Assembly: GCF_014200375.1 (NCBI RefSeq)
Contig: NZ_JACHBP010000001.1
Location: 496,001-560,000, forward strand
Source: Terrimesophilobacter mesophilus
GTDB lineage: Bacteria > Actinomycetota > Actinomycetes > Actinomycetales > Microbacteriaceae
DNA: 64,000 bases
Reading direction: 5' to 3'
The notes beneath the pieces are model-generated. The model was given only the letters and a program-made list of their open reading frames with translations, was not told the origin of the DNA and did not search any database. The position numbers were made by a program, and so were the translations under genes. The first letter of the stretch is position 1. Each line of letters starts with the position of its first letter. Shown here piece by piece: positions 43,853-52,846 of the stretch.

Positions 43853-46324
43853 TCAGAGCTCGCCGACGGCGGTGATGCGGATGACGGCGATGCCCTGCTC
43901 GGCCGACTCGGTGAGGTCGACGATGGCGCTCATCCCCCAGTCGTGATCGCCGGCGGGGTCGGCGAAGATCTGGCGCACGACCCACTCGGTGGGCCGCTTG
44001 TCGATCATGAGCATGGCCGCGCTGCGGGCGTCGGCATCGGTGCCGATGTGGTCGTGGACGGCGTAGTACGCGTCGAGCGCCTCGCCCCAGCGGACGGCGT
44101 CGAAACCGGATGCGGCATCCAGCTCGCCGAGGGAGTCCGCGTCGTCGAGGGCGGCGAGCTGCACACGGCGGAACAGCTCGTTGCGCACGAGCACCCGGAA
44201 CGCGCGCTCGTTCGTGACGACCGACGGCGGTGGCGGAGGGACGACGGGCACGTCGTCGGGCGCCGCATCGGGGTGGCTGAGCTCCTCCCACTCCTCGAGC
44301 AGGCTCGAGTCGACCTGCCGCACGAGCTCGCCGAGCCACTCCACGAGATCCCGGATGTCGTCGGTCTTCGCCGACTCCGGGATGGTCTGGCGCACGGCCC
44401 GGAACGCGTCGGACAGGTAGCGCAGCAGCAGACCCTCCGATCGGCCGAGCGAGTAGAAGCCGACGTATTCGTTGAATGTCATCGCCCGCTCGTACAGGTC
44501 GCGCACGACCGATTTGGGCCTCAGCTCGAAGTCGGCCGCCCAGGGCTGCGAGGCGCGATAGGTGGCGAAGGCGGCATCCAGGAGCTCCTCGAGCGGCTTC
44601 GGGTGGGTGATCGCCTCGAGCAGCTCCATACGCTCCTCGTACTCGATGCCCTCCGCCTTCATCGCGGCGACGGCCTCACCGCGCGCGCGGTGCTCGTGTG
44701 CGGAGAGCACCGGGCGCGGGTCCTCCAGGGTCGCCTCGATGACGGAGATCGTGTCGAGAGCGTACGTCGGCGACTCCGGGTCGAGCAGGTCGATGACCGC
44801 GAGCGCAAAGGGTGAGAGCGGCTGGTTGAGGGCGAAGTTGGGTTGGAGGTCGACGGTGAGGCGGATGGTGTTGCCGTCCTGCTCCACGATGCCGGCCGTG
44901 CGCAGCGTGCGGTACATCGACAGCGCCTGCCGCGCGAGCTCGAGCTGCCGCGCCCTGGGTTCGTGGTTGTCCTCGACGAGCGCGCGCACCTCCGCGAAGG
45001 CGTCTCCGCCGCGCCCGATGACGTTGAGCAGCATCGCGTGGCTCATCCGCATGCTCGAGACGAGCCGTTCGGGCTCGGCCGCGACGAGCCGGCTGAAGCT
45101 CGGCTCGCCCCACGACACGAAACCCTCCGGCGGTTTCTTGCGCACGACCCGTTTGAGCTTCTTCGGGTCGTCTCCGGCCCTCGCCACGAGGCGCGCGTTC
45201 TCGACCTCATGCTCAGGCGCCTGCACGACCACCGTTCCCGCGGTGTCGAACCCGGCGCGACCGGCGCGACCGGCGATCTGGTGGAATTCGCGCGCGTTGA
45301 GCTGTCGCATCCGGATGCCGTCGTACTTCGTGAGCGCCGTGAGCACGACCGTGCGGATGGGCACGTTGATGCCCACGCCGAGCGTGTCGGTGCCACAGAT
45401 GACCCGCAGCAGGCCGCGCTGGGCGAGTTGCTCGACGAGCCGGCGGTACTTGGGCAGCATCCCTGCGTGGTGCACGCCGATCCCCGAGCGGATGAGCCGC
45501 GACAGTGTCTGGCCGAATTTCGTCGTGAACCGGAAGTCGCCGATGAGGTCGGCGATCGCATCCCGCTGCTCGCGATCGACGATCCTTACGCTCGTGAGCG
45601 CCTGGGCGCGCTCGAGCGCAGCGGCCTGCGAGAAGTGCACGATGTAGATGGGGGCCTGGCCGGTCGATAGGAGCTCTTCGACCGTCTCGTGGATGGGTGT
45701 CGTCGCGTAGTAGTAGTGCAACGGCACGGGCCGGTCGACGCCGGTCACGGATGCCGTGGGCCGCCCGGTGCGCGCGGTCAGGTCTCTCGCGAGCCAGTCG
45801 ACATCGCCGAGCGTCGCCGACATGAGCAGGAACTGGGCATGCGGCATCCGCAGAAGGGGCACCTGCCACGCCCAACCGCGCTCCGGATCGGCGTAGAAGT
45901 GGAACTCGTCCATGACGACGACATCGACCGGGCTGTCCTCGCCATGGCGCAGCGAAAGGTTCGCGAGGATCTCCTCGGTGCAGCAGATGATGGGCGCATC
46001 CGGGTTGACGCTCGAGTCGCCGGTGACCATGCCGACCCGCTCCGCGCCGAAGATGTCGACGAGCGCGAAGAACTTCTCGGACACGAGCGCCTTGATGGGC
46101 GCGGTATAGAAGCTGCGCCTGCCCGCGGCGAGGGCGGCGAAGTGCGCGGCGATCGCGACGAGCGACTTCCCCGTGCCGGTCGGGGTGCTCAGGATGACGT
46201 TGGCCCCCGTGACGAGCTCCATGACGGCCTCGTCCTGCGCGGGATAGAGCGTGAAACCCTCGGCGGATGCCCACGCCACGAATTCGGAATACACGAGATC
46301 CGGGTCTGCGGTCTCCGGAATCAT
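43853..46324 (-). CDS. DEAD/DEAH-box RNA helicase with DUF3516 C-terminus
   Basis: About 823 aa superfamily 2 helicase. Motif I TPTGTGKS (47-54), motif II DEFH (139-142), motif III SATLGD, motif VI QIAGRAGRAGFD (about 350). The long C-terminal part (about 460-823) matches the actinobacterial DUF3516 helicase family related to Ski2/Mtr4-like proteins. It probably acts in RNA turnover or ribosome quality control; substrate not established. The start is ATG 46324 (a GTG at 46327 directly precedes it). Divergent from the molybdopterin oxidoreductase. Confidence 0.92.
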   Translation of the reverse strand: MIPETADPDLVYSEFVAWASAEGFTLYPAQDEAVMELVTGANVILSTPTGTGKSLVAIAAHFAALAAGRRSFYTAPIKALVSEKFFALVDIFGAERVGMVTGDSSVNPDAPIICCTEEILANLSLRHGEDSPVDVVVMDEFHFYADPERGWAWQVPLLRMPHAQFLLMSATLGDVDWLARDLTARTGRPTASVTGVDRPVPLHYYYATTPIHETVEELLSTGQAPIYIVHFSQAAALERAQALTSVRIVDREQRDAIADLIGDFRFTTKFGQTLSRLIRSGIGVHHAGMLPKYRRLVEQLAQRGLLRVICGTDTLGVGINVPIRTVVLTALTKYDGIRMRQLNAREFHQIAGRAGRAGFDTAGTVVVQAPEHEVENARLVARAGDDPKKLKRVVRKKPPEGFVSWGEPSFSRLVAAEPERLVSSMRMSHAMLLNVIGRGGDAFAEVRALVEDNHEPRARQLELARQALSMYRTLRTAGIVEQDGNTIRLTVDLQPNFALNQPLSPFALAVIDLLDPESPTYALDTISVIEATLEDPRPVLSAHEHRARGEAVAAMKAEGIEYEERMELLEAITHPKPLEELLDAAFATYRASQPWAADFELRPKSVVRDLYERAMTFNEYVGFYSLGRSEGLLLRYLSDAFRAVRQTIPESAKTDDIRDLVEWLGELVRQVDSSLLEEWEELSHPDAAPDDVPVVPPPPPSVVTNERAFRVLVRNELFRRVQLAALDDADSLGELDAASGFDAVRWGEALDAYYAVHDHIGTDADARSAAMLMIDKRPTEWVVRQIFADPAGDHDWGMSAIVDLTESAEQGIAVIRITAVGEL

Positions 46325-46369
46325 CACCCCTTAACCGTCGCACACCACCGGCGGCCGCGCGGAGCGACT

Positions 46370-46375
46370 TATGCT
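46370..46375 (+). promoter_or_regulatory. -10 box of a leaderless promoter for the molybdopterin oxidoreductase
   Basis: TATGCT, 6 nt, ATG at 46382. Confidence 0.5.
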
Positions 46376-46381
46376 GGGTGA

Positions 46382-47956
46382 ATGCGTCAGCAGCCCGCGA
46401 GCGCCCATCCGGTATCGAAGACGACGACCCGAAGGGCACGCATGCGGGCCGCCTTCGCCGGTATCGCCTCTGTGGCCGCCGGCCTCGGGGCGGCAGAGCT
46501 CGTCGCCTTCGTGGTCTCCCCGGGCGCGAGCCCACTCTTCTCGGCCGGCTCGCTCGTGATCGACCTGTCTCCTCAGTGGCTCAAGGAGCGGGTCATCGGC
46601 CTTGTCGGCACAGCGGACAAGGTGGTCATCATCGCCTCGGTCGTGCTCCTCGTGGCGGTTCTCGCCGCCGTGGCCGGTCTTCTCGAACGATCACGACCGC
46701 CGTGGGGCCGGGTGCTCGTTGCCGCCGTGGGTGGGCTCGCGCTCGTCGCCGCCACCACGAGGGCGGATGCCGGCATCGCCTCTGCCATCCCCTCTGCCGT
46801 GGCGATCGCCGTGGGGATCATCGTGCTGGTGAGCCTGTCCCGCCGCGCCTCGGCTGCGGAATCCGCGGTGGGCGCGCGTGAGCAGGGCATGGCCCGGCGC
46901 ACCTTCCTCGTGGCGAGCGGCCTCGCCGCGGGGGCCGGCATCCTCGCCGCCGTCGGCGGACGCATCGCCGCATCCGGTGTCCAGGCGGTCAACGCGGCGC
47001 GCAGGATGTTCACCCTCCCCACGCCTGCCGTGGCCGTGGCGCCCATACCGCCCGGCGCGTCACTGTCCGTGCCGGGCCTCTCACCCCTCGTCACTCCCAG
47101 CAGCGACTTCTATCGCATCGACACCGCACTCCTTGTCCCGTCGATCGATCCCGCGAACTGGACGCTCAGGATCACCGGGATGGTCGACCGAGAGGTCACC
47201 CTCACCTTCGACGAGCTCCTCGCCCTCCCGCTCGAGGAGAGCTACACGACGCTCGCCTGCGTATCCAACTACGTCGGGGGCGACCTCATCGGCAATGCTC
47301 TGTGGCTCGGCTATCCGATCCGCCACCTGCTGGCTCAGGCGGGGCCGGCATCCGGTGCCGACATGGTGCTGTCGCGCAGCGTCGACGGCTTCACGGCCGG
47401 CACGCCGATCGAAGCCCTCACCGACGACCGCAACGCCATCCTCGCCGTCGCCATGAACGGCGCACCACTTCCCGCCGAGCACGGTTTTCCCGTGCGCATG
47501 GTCGTTCCGGGACTCTACGGCTATGTGTCGGCGACCAAGTGGGTCACCGAACTGAAGGTCACGACCTACGCGAAGGACTCCGCCTACTGGACGGACAGGG
47601 GCTGGAGCGCGCACGGACCCGTGAAGCTCTCTTCCCGCATCGACACCCCGCGCGAGTCGAGGCGGGTCGCAGCGGGCCGGGTCATCGTGGCCGGCGTCGC
47701 GTGGTCGCAGCACGTGGGCATCTCGCGCGTCGAGGTGCAGGTCGACGATGGCGCATGGTCGGATGCCGATCTCGCCGACGCCATCTCCTCGGACACCTGG
47801 TGCCAGTGGTCGTTCCCGTGGGATGCCTCGCAGGGTCGACACAAGCTCACCGTGCGGGCGACGGATTCCAACGGCCGACTTCAGACGTCCGCGTACGCGG
47901 ATGTCGTCCCCGACGGGGCGACAGGGCTGCACACGATCCTCGTCGACGTCGGCTGA
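46382..47956 (+). CDS. Membrane-anchored molybdopterin oxidoreductase (sulfite oxidase-like)
   Basis: 524 aa. Four or five membrane helices (about 20-155) are followed by an RRTFLVASG twin-arginine-like helix (about 172-192), then the Oxidored_molyb domain with the Mo-binding Cys in TTLACVSNYVGG (about residue 300) and a C-terminal Mo-co dimerisation domain (about 425-520). The catalytic part should be outside the membrane. Family members oxidise sulfite or reduce methionine sulfoxide or similar oxyanions; the substrate is not determined. No YedZ/MsrQ-type heme partner is nearby. Confidence 0.9.
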   Translation: MRQQPASAHPVSKTTTRRARMRAAFAGIASVAAGLGAAELVAFVVSPGASPLFSAGSLVIDLSPQWLKERVIGLVGTADKVVIIASVVLLVAVLAAVAGLLERSRPPWGRVLVAAVGGLALVAATTRADAGIASAIPSAVAIAVGIIVLVSLSRRASAAESAVGAREQGMARRTFLVASGLAAGAGILAAVGGRIAASGVQAVNAARRMFTLPTPAVAVAPIPPGASLSVPGLSPLVTPSSDFYRIDTALLVPSIDPANWTLRITGMVDREVTLTFDELLALPLEESYTTLACVSNYVGGDLIGNALWLGYPIRHLLAQAGPASGADMVLSRSVDGFTAGTPIEALTDDRNAILAVAMNGAPLPAEHGFPVRMVVPGLYGYVSATKWVTELKVTTYAKDSAYWTDRGWSAHGPVKLSSRIDTPRESRRVAAGRVIVAGVAWSQHVGISRVEVQVDDGAWSDADLADAISSDTWCQWSFPWDASQGRHKLTVRATDSNGRLQTSAYADVVPDGATGLHTILVDVG

Positions 47957-47978
47957 CCCGGCGCCAGCGACGACCCGG

Positions 47979-48914
47979 TCAGGACTCGCGGGAGGCGGCG
48001 ACCCTGGCGTACACCCCGAGCACGTAGTCCCAGAACCCCGGCACGTCGAGTCTCACGGGCACGAGGGCGTTCGGGATGCTCGAGCGGAAGTCGGTCACGG
48101 TCATCCCGGCCGTCCATTCCCCTGCGGTCTCGACCTCGACGCGGGCGGGCACGCTCGTGAAGAGGTCCGGCCGGGCCAGATAGGCGACGGCGCACACGTC
48201 GTGCACAGCCTGGCCGCCCCAATCCGGGTCCTGCGGGTCGTTCCAGAACGTGGCGAGCGGTACGACGAGATCGCGGCCGAGCGGGCCGAGTGCGAGCATC
48301 CGTCCTTTGACCGTGTCGGTCACGAGGGCCTGCAGCGTGAGGTCCAGCCCGACCATGACCACCTGCCAGTCGGCCGCGAACACCTCGGCGGCGGCCTCCG
48401 GGTCTGCGTAGATGTTGAACTCGGCGGCCGGCGTCGTGTTCCCGCGCGTGAACGACCCGCCCATGATCGTGAAGGATGCCGCCCATTCTGCGACTCGCGG
48501 CTCTGCACGCAGCGCGAGCGCGATGTTCGTCATCGGGCCGGTCGCCACGAGGTGGATCTCCCCTGGAGCGTCCCGCAGTGTCTCGACGATGAGCTCGACC
48601 GCACCGCGGGCATCGAGTGGCAGCGCCGCCTTCGGCAGGATGACGTCGCCGATTCCACCCACGCCGTGCACCTCGGCGGCGTTCTTCGTCTCCCGCACGA
48701 GCGGGCCGGCGGCGCCCGAGGCGACCGGGACATCCGGGAAACCCAGGTATTCGCGCAGCTCGAGCGCGTTGCGGGTCGTGTTCTCGAGCACGACGTTGCC
48801 GCCGACGGTCGTGACCGCGACGAGCTCCAGGTCAGGGTCTCCGTGGGCGAGCAGGATGGCGAGGGCGTCATCCAGCCCGGGGTCGCAGTCGAGCAGAAGT
48901 CTCTTCACCGTCAT
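47979..48914 (-). CDS. Inosine-uridine preferring nucleoside hydrolase
   Basis: 311 aa. The calcium-binding signature DCDPGLDD (9-16) is intact and supported by VATGPMTNIALAL (about 127) and FTIMGGSFTRGNTTPAAEFNIYADPEAA (about 150-176). It hydrolyses ribonucleosides to ribose and base for salvage. It converges with the oxidoreductase gene and is divergent from the EamA transporter; TAGGCT lies 6 nt before its ATG. Confidence 0.94.
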   Translation of the reverse strand: MTVKRLLLDCDPGLDDALAILLAHGDPDLELVAVTTVGGNVVLENTTRNALELREYLGFPDVPVASGAAGPLVRETKNAAEVHGVGGIGDVILPKAALPLDARGAVELIVETLRDAPGEIHLVATGPMTNIALALRAEPRVAEWAASFTIMGGSFTRGNTTPAAEFNIYADPEAAAEVFAADWQVVMVGLDLTLQALVTDTVKGRMLALGPLGRDLVVPLATFWNDPQDPDWGGQAVHDVCAVAYLARPDLFTSVPARVEVETAGEWTAGMTVTDFRSSIPNALVPVRLDVPGFWDYVLGVYARVAASRES

Positions 48915-48920
48915 GCCTCA

Positions 48921-48926
48921 AGCCTA
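48921..48926 (-). promoter_or_regulatory. -10 box of a leaderless promoter for the nucleoside hydrolase
   Basis: TAGGCT, 6 nt, ATG at 48914. Confidence 0.5.
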
Positions 48927-48957
48927 GATGCGGTGTCGCGTCGTCCTACCCCGACGC

Positions 48958-48963
48958 TACAGT
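48958..48963 (+). promoter_or_regulatory. -10 box upstream of a 9-residue reading frame and the EamA transporter
   Basis: TACAGT, 6 nt, ATG at 48970. The ATG opens a ten-codon frame rather than the transporter itself. Confidence 0.45.
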
Positions 48964-48969
48964 TGTGGC

Positions 48970-48999
48970 ATGACGATACGTCGCTCCGATAACCCGTGA
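48970..48999 (+). CDS. Possible leader peptide of the EamA transporter
   Basis: Nine codons plus stop (MTIRRSDNP) with a leaderless-type promoter. Its TGA overlaps the GTG of the transporter gene (GTGA), so translation would be coupled. It contains two adjacent Arg codons. There is no homology to lean on; the evidence is spacing and overlap only. Confidence 0.35.
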   Translation: MTIRRSDNP

Positions 49000-49913
49000 C
49001 CGCTGTCGTCATCCTCGCCCTCCTCGCGAGCCTGCTCTACGGAGCCTCGGACTTCCTCGGCGCGCTCACCGCCCGACGCCTCACGGTGATCACCGCAAGC
49101 ACCGCCATCTACCTCACCGCGGCCGTTGTCGCCGCACTCGCATTGGTGCTGTTCCCCTGGGTCTACAGCGACGAGGCTCTCTGGGCCGGCTCCATTGCGG
49201 GGCTCTTCGCGATCGTCGGGATGGTGACCTTCTACGCTGCCCTCGCGATCGGTCCGATGAGCCTGCTCGCTCCGCTCATCGCGCTCATCCAGACCGCGGT
49301 GCCGGTCATCGTCGCCGCCGTCACCGGGCAGAGCCTGCACCTCGTCGCCTGGATCGCCGTCGTGCTCGCTCTTGTTGCCACGACCCTGATCTCCATCCCG
49401 GCCGGTGTCCAGACCCCGGGAAGCAGGATCGAGCGCATCACGCCCCGGGGCGGGATGCTCGCGCTCGTCTCGGGAGTCACCCTCGGGCTCTCGGTCGTCT
49501 CCCTCGATACCGCACCGATAGAGTCAGGCGTCTTCCCGGCATTCCTCGACATCGCGGTGGGCTTCGTCGTGCTGCTGCCGCTGCTGGCGGTGCGGAGGCT
49601 CCGCACGGGCGATGGCTGGTTGAAGGGCGAGGCGGATGCCGCCCCCCAGGCCGAGCTCTCGGATGCCGGACCGGCGGGTGCACGCATCTGGATCACGAGC
49701 GCGGTCGCCGGGGCCCTGCTCGGGATCGGCAACATCCTGCTCGTCATCGCCCTGCACAGCGGGAACCTCGCGGTCGTCGCCGTGCTCATGGGCCTCTACC
49801 CGGTGGGGACGGTCATCCTCGCCCGACTCGTGCTCAAGGAACGCATGTCGCTCGTGCAGTTCTTCGGTGTCGCCCTCGCAATCACGGCCGCCATCCTGCT
49901 CGGGACGTCTTAG
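48996..49913 (+). CDS. EamA/DMT family transporter
   Basis: 305 aa with about ten membrane helices in two EamA repeats (about 3-135 and 150-303); the second repeat ends with LVLKERMSLVQFFGVALAITAAILL, the characteristic final helix. The loop at about 205-230 is hydrophilic. DMT exporters move amino acids, nucleosides or metabolites; substrate unknown. The GTG start lacks a clear ribosome site of its own and overlaps a short upstream frame. Confidence 0.88.
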   Translation: MTAVVILALLASLLYGASDFLGALTARRLTVITASTAIYLTAAVVAALALVLFPWVYSDEALWAGSIAGLFAIVGMVTFYAALAIGPMSLLAPLIALIQTAVPVIVAAVTGQSLHLVAWIAVVLALVATTLISIPAGVQTPGSRIERITPRGGMLALVSGVTLGLSVVSLDTAPIESGVFPAFLDIAVGFVVLLPLLAVRRLRTGDGWLKGEADAAPQAELSDAGPAGARIWITSAVAGALLGIGNILLVIALHSGNLAVVAVLMGLYPVGTVILARLVLKERMSLVQFFGVALAITAAILLGTS

Positions 49914-49938
49914 CCGCGGCGCTCCCGGCAGGCAGTCG

Positions 49939-49944
49939 TAGGAT
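49939..49944 (+). promoter_or_regulatory. -10 box of a leaderless promoter for the SRPBCC gene
   Basis: TAGGAT, 6 nt, ATG at 49951. Confidence 0.5.
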
Positions 49945-49950
49945 CTCCGC

Positions 49951-50427
49951 ATGGATACCAGCAATCAGCTCGAAGAACTCTCCTTCACCGTATCCGGGCG
50001 CGTCGCCCGACCCAGCGCGGAGGTCTATGAGGCCGTCGCCGATCCTGTCCGACTGTCGAAGTACTTCACGACCGGCGGAGCACACGGTCGCCTCGAGGCC
50101 GGCGCCGAGGTCACCTGGGACTTCCACGACTTCCCGGGCGCCTTCCCCGTCACGGTGCTCGAAGCGGATCCGCCGCGACGCATCGTCATCCAGTGGGGCG
50201 GGAGCGAGACGACGACTGAGAAGGGTACGACCACGGCGACCTTCGAATTCGAACCGCTCGACGGCGACACCCGCACGCTCGTGACGATCACCGAGGCCTC
50301 GTGGAAGCCGACAGCTGCCGGTGCGAAGAACGCGTTCGGCAATTGCGCCGGCTGGTCGGGGATGCTCGCTGCGCTCAAGGTCTGGCTCGAACACGGCATC
50401 AACCTCCGGGACGGGTTCTACCAGTAG
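49951..50427 (+). CDS. SRPBCC family protein (AHSA1-like)
   Basis: 158 aa single-domain START-like fold. It shows VSGRVARPSAEVYEAVADPVRLSKYFTTGGA at the start and GWSGMLAALKVWLEHGINLRDGFYQ at the end, both usual for the AHSA1 group. It probably binds a hydrophobic ligand; the function is unknown. It often accompanies ArsR regulators, but none is present here. Confidence 0.87.
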   Translation: MDTSNQLEELSFTVSGRVARPSAEVYEAVADPVRLSKYFTTGGAHGRLEAGAEVTWDFHDFPGAFPVTVLEADPPRRIVIQWGGSETTTEKGTTTATFEFEPLDGDTRTLVTITEASWKPTAAGAKNAFGNCAGWSGMLAALKVWLEHGINLRDGFYQ

Positions 50428-50500
50428 TCAACCGCGCGGGCCGGCGCATTCACCGCCGTCGACGGATGTCGCGGCAACGGCCGCCGGATGCCTGCGCCGG

Positions 50501-50506
50501 TAGAAT
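50501..50506 (+). promoter_or_regulatory. -10 box of a leaderless promoter for the zinc-ribbon SDR
   Basis: TAGAAT (five of six to TATAAT), 6 nt, GTG at 50513. Confidence 0.55.
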
Positions 50507-50512
50507 CGTGCG

Positions 50513-52051
50513 GTGACGGTAGAGAATCGGGGAGCGGACGACGCTTCTGCCGGCGACCCCGTCGGCGCCACCGTGTCGGGCATCGTCACGGCCGGTTCCC
50601 AGCCGGCCGGCATCGACCCGTCCGACCTCGACACCGTGCTGCGCGTGCTCGCCGCGATGGACCGGCTCGACGAGGAGCATCCGGATTTCGTGGCCGTGCG
50701 GCAGGCGACCGCCAGGATGTTCAAGGCCGTCAAGAAGAACCGCCGGCTCGAGAAGCGCGCCGAGATCGCCGAAGCCGACCGCGCCGTCGTCGCTGCCACG
50801 GCGACCGGGGCCCCGGACCGCATCGATGACGAGACCCGCGGCATCCCGCTCGCGACGCGCGTCGCCGCGCCCACCGCCGGAGAGCTGCTCAAACCGCGCG
50901 CGTGCTACATCTGCAAGCAGCAGTACACCCGGGTCGACGCGTTCTACCACCAGCTCTGCCCGGAGTGCGCCGCCTTCAGCCACGCCAAACGCGACGCCCG
51001 CACCGACCTCACCGGTCGCCGCGCCCTGCTCACCGGAGGGCGCGCGAAGATCGGCATGCACATCGCGCTGCGCCTGCTGCGCGACGGCGCACACACGACC
51101 ATCACCACCCGGTTCCCACGCGACGCCGTACGCCGCTTCTCGAGTCTTCCGGATGCCTCCGACTGGCTGCACCGGCTGCGCGTCGTGGGCATCGACCTGC
51201 GCGACCCCGCCCAGGTTCTCGGGCTCGCCGACTCCGTCGCGGAGGCCGGCCCCCTCGATATCCTCATCAACAACGCCGCCCAGACCGTGCGCCGCTCCCC
51301 CGGTGCCTATGCGCCGCTTGCCGCCGCCGAACTCGAGCCCCTGCCCGACGGGCCTCTCCCCGAGTTGCTCACCTTCGGGCACACGAACGATGCGCACCCG
51401 CAGGCCCTCGCCGCCTCGGTCGCGGCGCATCCGCTGCTCGCCCGAACCGCGGGAGTCACCGCCGAGGAGCTGGCCGAGCTCGCCATGACCGCGGGCTCGT
51501 CCTCGCTCGAGCGGATGGCGGCCGGCACGGCGATCGACGCCGGAGGCCTCGTCCCCGACGAGCTGCACATCAACAGCTGGACCCAGCACGTGCAGGAGGT
51601 CGATCCGCTCGAGCTGCTCGAGGTGCAGCTCGCGAACACGACGGCGCCCTTCCTGCTCATCAGCCGGCTGCGTCCGGCCATGGCGGCGAGCACCGCGCGG
51701 CGCACGTACGTGGTCAACGTCTCGGCCATGGAGGGCCAGTTCGCCCGCCGCTATAAGGGCCCGGGCCATCCGCACACCAACATGGCCAAAGCGGCGCTCA
51801 ACATGCTCACCCGCACGAGCGCGGGCGAGATGCTCGAGACGGACGGCATCCTCATGACCGCGGTCGACACCGGCTGGATCACCGACGAGCGCCCGCACCA
51901 CACCAAGGTGCGCCTCGCCGAAGAGGGCTTCCACGCCCCGCTCGACCTCGTCGATGGCGCCGCGAGGGTGTACGACCCGATCGTGCGCGGCGAGGCGGGC
52001 GAGGATGTCTACGGGGTCTTCCTGAAGGACTACCGGCCCGCCGCCTGGTGA
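50513..52051 (+). CDS. Zinc-ribbon-containing SDR family protein
   Basis: 512 aa, about twice the size of a plain SDR. The N-terminal 125 residues are helical and charged. A C-x2-C...C-x2-C zinc-ribbon-like motif follows (Cys131, 134, 149, 152), then a Rossmann domain with ALLTGGRAKIG (171-181), LINNAAQTVR (251-260) and the catalytic-type Ser404 in VVNVSAMEG. A helical insertion occupies about 260-360. The YxxxK motif is not intact: Lys426 is preceded at -4 by Thr422. It may therefore be a non-enzymatic or altered SDR. Substrate unknown. Confidence 0.8.
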   Translation: MTVENRGADDASAGDPVGATVSGIVTAGSQPAGIDPSDLDTVLRVLAAMDRLDEEHPDFVAVRQATARMFKAVKKNRRLEKRAEIAEADRAVVAATATGAPDRIDDETRGIPLATRVAAPTAGELLKPRACYICKQQYTRVDAFYHQLCPECAAFSHAKRDARTDLTGRRALLTGGRAKIGMHIALRLLRDGAHTTITTRFPRDAVRRFSSLPDASDWLHRLRVVGIDLRDPAQVLGLADSVAEAGPLDILINNAAQTVRRSPGAYAPLAAAELEPLPDGPLPELLTFGHTNDAHPQALAASVAAHPLLARTAGVTAEELAELAMTAGSSSLERMAAGTAIDAGGLVPDELHINSWTQHVQEVDPLELLEVQLANTTAPFLLISRLRPAMAASTARRTYVVNVSAMEGQFARRYKGPGHPHTNMAKAALNMLTRTSAGEMLETDGILMTAVDTGWITDERPHHTKVRLAEEGFHAPLDLVDGAARVYDPIVRGEAGEDVYGVFLKDYRPAAW

Positions 52052-52107
52052 GCATCGCCGTCGACGGTGGTCGCTGCGGCCGGTTCGGACCGCTCGCGGT
52101 GGTCTGG

Positions 52108-52839
52108 TCAGGAATCCTTCGGGGCCTCATCGGGTGCGGGGATTGCCGCCGATCTTCGATGGCCGCTCCACCACCTGGCACGCCACCCGCTGCGCGGCTT
52201 CGGAAGGCGGATGTTCACCTCCGATGGCAGGATCCAGCCGAAACGTCTCGCGAGGAGGGAGAGCGCTGCGGCGCTCAGGATCGCGACGACGCTTCCGACC
52301 TCGGGGTAGCCGAGCTCCGTCAGGATCACGGTCTCGATGCTCGCGACGAAGGCGCTCGTAGCATAGAGGGTGTTGCCGCCGAACACCGTCGGAACCTTCA
52401 TGAGCAGAACGTCGCGCACCATTCCGCCGCCGACCGCGGTGACCATCCCGAGCAGGACCGCCGGCAACCACCCGAGGCCGGCAGCAAGGCCCTTCTGCGC
52501 GCCGACCGCCGCCCAGCATCCGACCGCCAGCACGTCGAGCAGCAACAGGACAAGGTGGGAGGCCCGGCCCTTGAACGGGATGAAGAACGCGATGATCGCA
52601 CCGAGGATGGCGACCCCGAGATAGTAGGGGTCGGTGAGCGCCACCGGCGCCCCCTGCTGGAGGAGGGTGTCGCGGATCATCCCGCCGCCGAGTCCGGAGA
52701 GGATCGCGAGGATGACGAACCCGACGAGGTCGAGCCGGGCGGCACGCGCCGCAATACCACCGAGGATCGCATTGGCGAGAACACCCGCCAGGTCGACGAA
52801 CCTGATCGCATCGTTCAGTGTGACGACAGCTGCGTCCAT
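52108..52839 (-). CDS. TRIC cation channel family protein (UPF0126)
   Basis: 243 aa with seven membrane helices in two repeats, each carrying GGGMIRD or GGGMVRD (about residues 43 and 128), the signature of bacterial TRIC (YadS/UPF0126) channels. A basic C-terminal tail of about 35 residues follows. The frame is open further upstream, but the start is placed at ATG 52839, 7 bp after the M20 gene stop. Confidence 0.92.
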   Translation of the reverse strand: MDAAVVTLNDAIRFVDLAGVLANAILGGIAARAARLDLVGFVILAILSGLGGGMIRDTLLQQGAPVALTDPYYLGVAILGAIIAFFIPFKGRASHLVLLLLDVLAVGCWAAVGAQKGLAAGLGWLPAVLLGMVTAVGGGMVRDVLLMKVPTVFGGNTLYATSAFVASIETVILTELGYPEVGSVVAILSAAALSLLARRFGWILPSEVNIRLPKPRSGWRARWWSGHRRSAAIPAPDEAPKDS

Positions 52840-52846
52840 GCGGCCC

